From JAKPAM01 sp047605425 (GTDB lineage Bacteria > Pseudomonadota > Gammaproteobacteria > Burkholderiales > Burkholderiaceae_E), in the NCBI GenBank assembly GCA_047605425.1, contig JASGFT010000106.1, positions 1 through 17,655 of the forward strand: a stretch of 17,655 bases of DNA. The letters run 5' to 3'. Every line of letters starts with the position of its first letter. Positions within the stretch are counted from its first letter, which is position 1. Below, in pieces: positions 14,932-17,655 of the stretch. The notes beneath the pieces were generated by a model, which was not told where the DNA came from, did not search any database, and saw only the letters and a program-made list of their open reading frames with translations. A program made the position numbers and the translations under genes.

Positions 14932-15072
14932 TGCAGCAGAATCTCACCTTTGAGGACGCACTGTCGGGCGGTCCGCCTACCACCCCGAAGAGCAGCGCAA
15001 GCGATTCGGCGCGCTCATCGACGAGCGCGGCAACAACAAACCCCCTACAGGCTGCGGTTCGTCATCGAGTGA
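14931..15072 (+). pseudogene. Possible gene remnant with two frame changes, ahead of the ATPase gene
   Basis: ATG 14931 opens with MQQNLTFEDALSGG in one frame; from TAC 14978 another frame reads YHPEEQRKRFGALIDERGNN and KPP; from the C run near 15042 the third frame gives YRLRFVIE and TGA at 15070-15072. Each piece is more protein-like than the Ser/Thr/Ala-rich or Arg-rich alternatives in the same stretch. This suggests a short gene broken by two single-base losses, or sequencing errors. Its stop overlaps the ribosome-binding region of the ATPase gene, as expected for a first operon gene. I do not recognise the family, and the reading is speculative. Confidence 0.3.
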
Positions 15073-15083
15073 AGGAAAATAAC

Positions 15084-16268
15084 GTGCTGCTCAAGTCATT
15101 GAAATTGACGAACTTCCTGAGCTTCAGCGAGTCCGCGCAAGCATTGGCGTTGCGCCCACTCAATGTGGTGATAGGCCCAAACGGGTCAGGCAAATCCAAT
15201 CTGATGGAAGCCATCGATCTGATCCGTTCCGCACCCAGCACGTCAGAGAAATCCAACCTGCTCGCCACCATCCGCGATGGCGGCGGGGTGCGCGACTGGT
15301 TGTGGAAAGGGGCGCTCGAGACGCCGCACGCGACCATCGACGCCACATTCGACAACCCCGACCCCAAGATGGCGGTTGATCTTCGCTACGCCATCAGTTT
15401 TTCCGAGATCGGCCAACGGTTCGAGGTCCTGGACGAACGCGTCGAGAATGAGCGACCCGATGCAGGCCACAACAAACCCTATTTCTATTATCGCTTCCGG
15501 AATGGTCATGGCGTATTGAACGTCAAAGGCGACGAACGACGCCTGCAACGCGAAGACATCGACCCGACCGCATCCATCCTGTCGCAGCGCAAGGATCCTG
15601 ATCAGTACCCGGAACTGACGTATCTGGGCAATGTATTCGGAAAAATTCGACTCTATCGGGAATGGAGCTTTGGTCGCTATACCTCGCCGCGCATGCCACA
15701 GAAAGCCGACTTACCAAATGATCTGCTGGAGCCTGACGCCAGCAATCTGGGATTGGTGCTCAACCGGCTGCGCCGCGACCCCGGTATCAAAAGAAAGCTT
15801 CTCGACGCCTTGCGCGCTCTGTATGACGGCATCGACGACTTTGACGTACAGATCGAAGGCGGCACCGTACAAGTGTTTTTTCAGGAAGGCCGCTACATCG
15901 TTCCCGCTACGCGGCTCTCGGATGGCACCTTGCGCTACCTGTGCCTGCTGGCAATTCTGTGCCATCCCAATCCACCGCCGCTGATTTGCATCGAAGAACC
16001 GGAGCTAGGTCTTCACCCCGATGTGTTGCCGACCTTGGCGAGTCTGCTCAAGGATGCGGCAGGGCGAACTCAACTGATCGTCACGACACATTCGGACGTT
16101 CTGGTCGATGCCCTGACGGATCAGCCGGAAGCCATCGTCGTGGCGGAAAGAACGGCCGCGGGAACGACGCTTACGCGCCTTGATGCGGCAAAACTCGAAC
16201 CATGGCTCGAAAAATACCGGCTGGGCCAACTCTGGACGCGCGGGGAGATCGGGGGGACGAGATGGTGA
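15084..16268 (+). CDS. AAA/ABC-type ATPase, OLD/RecF-like (AAA_15/AAA_21), putative defence ATPase
   Basis: The 394-residue protein has the SMC/RecF/OLD-type ATPase layout: LKSLKLTNFLSF at the start, Walker A GPNGSGKS (31-38), a long middle domain with a charged segment (110-240), ABC signature LSDGT (279-283), Walker B LICIEEPELGLHP with Glu304 and Glu305, and the switch His336 in VTTHSDVLVD. It lacks a coiled-coil hinge, so it is OLD/AbiEii-like rather than SMC. GTG 15084 is chosen because GAAGGA lies seven bases upstream; longer in-frame starts (14931, 14784) only add low-complexity residues. Its last seven bases (ATGGTGA) overlap the start of the DUF4276 gene, so the two form one unit. 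Base composition is lower in GC than the neighbours (32 of 60 at 15661-15720), which suggests horizontal transfer. Confidence 0.9.
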   Translation: MLLKSLKLTNFLSFSESAQALALRPLNVVIGPNGSGKSNLMEAIDLIRSAPSTSEKSNLLATIRDGGGVRDWLWKGALETPHATIDATFDNPDPKMAVDLRYAISFSEIGQRFEVLDERVENERPDAGHNKPYFYYRFRNGHGVLNVKGDERRLQREDIDPTASILSQRKDPDQYPELTYLGNVFGKIRLYREWSFGRYTSPRMPQKADLPNDLLEPDASNLGLVLNRLRRDPGIKRKLLDALRALYDGIDDFDVQIEGGTVQVFFQEGRYIVPATRLSDGTLRYLCLLAILCHPNPPPLICIEEPELGLHPDVLPTLASLLKDAAGRTQLIVTTHSDVLVDALTDQPEAIVVAERTAAGTTLTRLDAAKLEPWLEKYRLGQLWTRGEIGGTRW

Positions 16269-16891
16269 AGCTGTACGTCGAGGGCGGGGGCGAAACAGCA
16301 GCATTGAGAGCGGCCTGTCGTGAAGGCTTCAAGACATTCATTTCCCGAGCAGGAATCGAGAGGCGTCCCCGTATCGTTGCCTGTGGCTCCCGTCAGGATG
16401 CCTATGACTCCTTTTGCACCGCCATCCAAAACGGAGAAGACGCATTTTTGCTGGTGGACAGTGAAACTGTCGTCGCTGCATGGCACCAGAAAGGTCAGCC
16501 GGACGCATGGCAGCCTTGGGCGCACCTGAAAACCGCGCAAGGAAACGGCTGGGACAAGCCAACGCATTCGGCCGACACCGACTGCCATCTCATGGTGCAA
16601 GTCATGGAAAGCTGGCTCTTGGCCGACCGAGAGGCACTCAAGGCGTTTTTCGGCCAGGGTTTCAAGGACAACGCCCTGCCCGCGGCCAGCAACGCCATCG
16701 AAGGCATAGCGAAACCGCAGGTCTACAATGCTCTGGCGCAGGCGACCAGCAACTGCAAGACCAAGTCTACGTACGGCAAGGGCGAACACTCCTTCAAGGT
16801 GCTGACGCAGATCGATCCCGCCAAAGTCGTTCAGGCATCGCCGTGGGCCAAGCGGTTCGTGGACGAGCTGCGCAAGAAAATGAATGCCTGA
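16262..16891 (+). CDS. DUF4276 family protein (TOPRIM-like), partner of the ATPase
   Basis: The 209-residue protein begins LYVEGGGE (Glu7, Glu11) and has FLLVDSETV (Asp66, Glu68), an acidic pattern like that of TOPRIM nucleases and DUF4276 proteins (VEGxxE followed by LxDxE). Later parts include HLMVQVMESWLLADREAL and KSTYGKGEHSFKVLTQIDP, which I associate with DUF4276. ATG 16262 overlaps the ATPase stop codon by seven bases, with GGGGACGAG just ahead; an earlier in-frame ATG (16202) would add an unrelated Arg/Gly-rich piece. DUF4276 genes commonly accompany AAA ATPases. By analogy with OLD, Gabija and PARIS, the pair may sense phage and cleave nucleic acid; this is inference. No toxin, methylase or reverse transcriptase is nearby. 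Confidence 0.85.
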   Translation: MVKLYVEGGGETAALRAACREGFKTFISRAGIERRPRIVACGSRQDAYDSFCTAIQNGEDAFLLVDSETVVAAWHQKGQPDAWQPWAHLKTAQGNGWDKPTHSADTDCHLMVQVMESWLLADREALKAFFGQGFKDNALPAASNAIEGIAKPQVYNALAQATSNCKTKSTYGKGEHSFKVLTQIDPAKVVQASPWAKRFVDELRKKMNA

Positions 16892-16954
16892 AGAGACCCG
16901 AGACGACGAACTCGTGATCACGCTGGCAGCCAGACGCACCAGGCTGCGCGTCGC

Positions 16955-17655
16955 TCAGCGCCCCGTGTCTTCACCCGGATAGGTGCCCGGCAGCAGGATC
17001 GATCGATCGACGTCCTGGATGTTCGTATGGCCGCAGAACGCCATCGTCACGTCCAGCTCCTTGTGGATGATCTGCAGCGCCTTGGTGACGCCGGCCTCGC
17101 CCATCGCGCCCAGGCCGTAGGCCATCGCGCGGCCGATCATCGTGCCGCGCGCGCCCAGCGCCCAGGCCTTGAGCACGTCCTGGCCGCTGCGGATGCCGCC
17201 GTCCATCCAGACCTCGAGCTTGTCGCCGACCGCGGCGACGATCGGCGGCAGCGCGCTGATGCTCGACGGCGCGCCGTCGAGCTGGCGCCCGCCGTGGTTG
17301 CTGACGACGATCGCATCGGCGCCGGCCTCGACGGCCAGGCGGGCATCCTCCTCGACCATGATGCCCTTGAGGATCAGCTTGCCGCCCCACTGTTTCTTGA
17401 CCCATTCGACGTCGGTCCACGACAGCCTGGGATCGAACTGCTCGTTCGTCCACGCGGCCAGCGAGCTCATGTCCGAGACGCCCTTGACGTGGCCGACGAG
17501 GTTGCGGAACGTGCGCCGTTCGGTCTTGGCCATCGCCAGGCACCAGCGCGGCTTGGTCGCCAGGTTCAGGATGTTGCGCAAGGTCGGGCGCGGCGGCGCC
17601 GTCAGCCCGTTCTTCAGGTCCTTGTGGCGCTGGCCGATCACCTGCAGGTCCAGCG
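16955..17655 (-). CDS. lldD: FMN-dependent alpha-hydroxy-acid dehydrogenase (LldD-like), C-terminal part (5' end outside window)
   Basis: About 232 residues of the roughly 380-residue enzyme are visible. The frame is open to the window edge and starts with LDLQVIGQRHKDLKNGL, typical of the FMN-binding barrel of L-lactate dehydrogenase and glycolate oxidase. Further hallmarks are LILKGIM (substrate- and flavin-contacting Lys), VVSNHGGRQLDG with the catalytic His, EVWMDGGIRSGQDVLKA (phosphate binding to FMN) and GARGTMIGRA. Such enzymes oxidise L-lactate or a related 2-hydroxy acid and feed electrons to the quinone pool or oxygen. The exact substrate is not decided by this fragment, so the symbol is provisional. 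The gene has high GC like the chromosome background, in contrast to the ATPase pair just before it, which converges on it. Confidence 0.85.
   Translation of the reverse strand, partial: LDLQVIGQRHKDLKNGLTAPPRPTLRNILNLATKPRWCLAMAKTERRTFRNLVGHVKGVSDMSSLAAWTNEQFDPRLSWTDVEWVKKQWGGKLILKGIMVEEDARLAVEAGADAIVVSNHGGRQLDGAPSSISALPPIVAAVGDKLEVWMDGGIRSGQDVLKAWALGARGTMIGRAMAYGLGAMGEAGVTKALQIIHKELDVTMAFCGHTNIQDVDRSILLPGTYPGEDTGR

Noticed and set aside
14784..15083. N-terminal extension of the ATPase from earlier ATG codons (14784 or 14931)
   Set aside because: It adds low-complexity sequence antisense to the metallo-beta-lactamase-fold gene and its promoter, while GTG 15084 has a good ribosome-binding site.
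16932..16955. Short inverted repeat GCAGCC...GGCTGC between DUF4276 and lldD genes
   Set aside because: Six-base arms without a T run; too weak to call a terminator, although it lies where a convergent terminator would be expected.

Overview
The window is GC-rich chromosomal DNA that reads like a member of the Burkholderiales (Betaproteobacteria). This is inferred from gene content: a ccoI-ccoS-ccoN cbb3-oxidase cluster with FNR/ANR boxes, a Bug-type tricarboxylate-transporter binding protein, and a DUF3182 protein. No rRNA, tRNA, CRISPR array or transposase gene was found.

Layout. 1-3551 (minus): the copper ATPase CcoI, the assembly peptide CcoS and the first half of CcoN, with a perfect FNR box before ccoN and a second, weaker one before ccoI. 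3682-4077 (minus): a small CPBP-like membrane protein whose 5' end is doubtful. 4245-6170 (minus): the C-terminal part of an RTX/Ig-like type I secretion substrate that has lost its front end and abuts the terminator of the next gene. 6245-6559 (minus): a BON-domain lipoprotein. 6768-8670 (plus): a compact operon of a shortened DUF3182 protein, an alpha/beta hydrolase and a 100-residue helical protein. 8716-9210 (minus): an acireductone-dioxygenase-like cupin that lacks two metal ligands. 9370-10395 (minus): a Bug-family periplasmic binding protein. 10504-10617 (plus): a remnant of a CBS domain. 10630-11376 (plus): a family 3 solute-binding protein without a signal peptide. 11476-12720 and 12797-13879 (plus): a membrane-anchored AraC regulator followed by an exported hydrolase, with an inverted repeat between them. 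13892-14821 (minus): a metallo-beta-lactamase-fold hydrolase.

15084-16891 (plus) is the most accessory-looking part: an AAA/ABC-type ATPase of the OLD/RecF kind whose stop codon overlaps the start of a DUF4276 protein with TOPRIM-like acidic residues. Its base composition is visibly less GC-rich than its neighbours. The two-gene architecture resembles ATPase-TOPRIM anti-phage systems such as OLD/Gabija and PARIS, so it is the best candidate for an undescribed defence module. A possible gene remnant with frame changes lies directly upstream (14931-15072). The window ends in the C-terminal two thirds of an FMN-dependent alpha-hydroxy-acid dehydrogenase of the LldD family (minus).

The three gene relics (RTX, CBS, pre-ATPase ORF), the shortened DUF3182 protein and the doubtful CPBP start suggest a region that has seen several deletions. 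Some of the frame breaks could instead be sequencing errors; this cannot be decided from the sequence alone.
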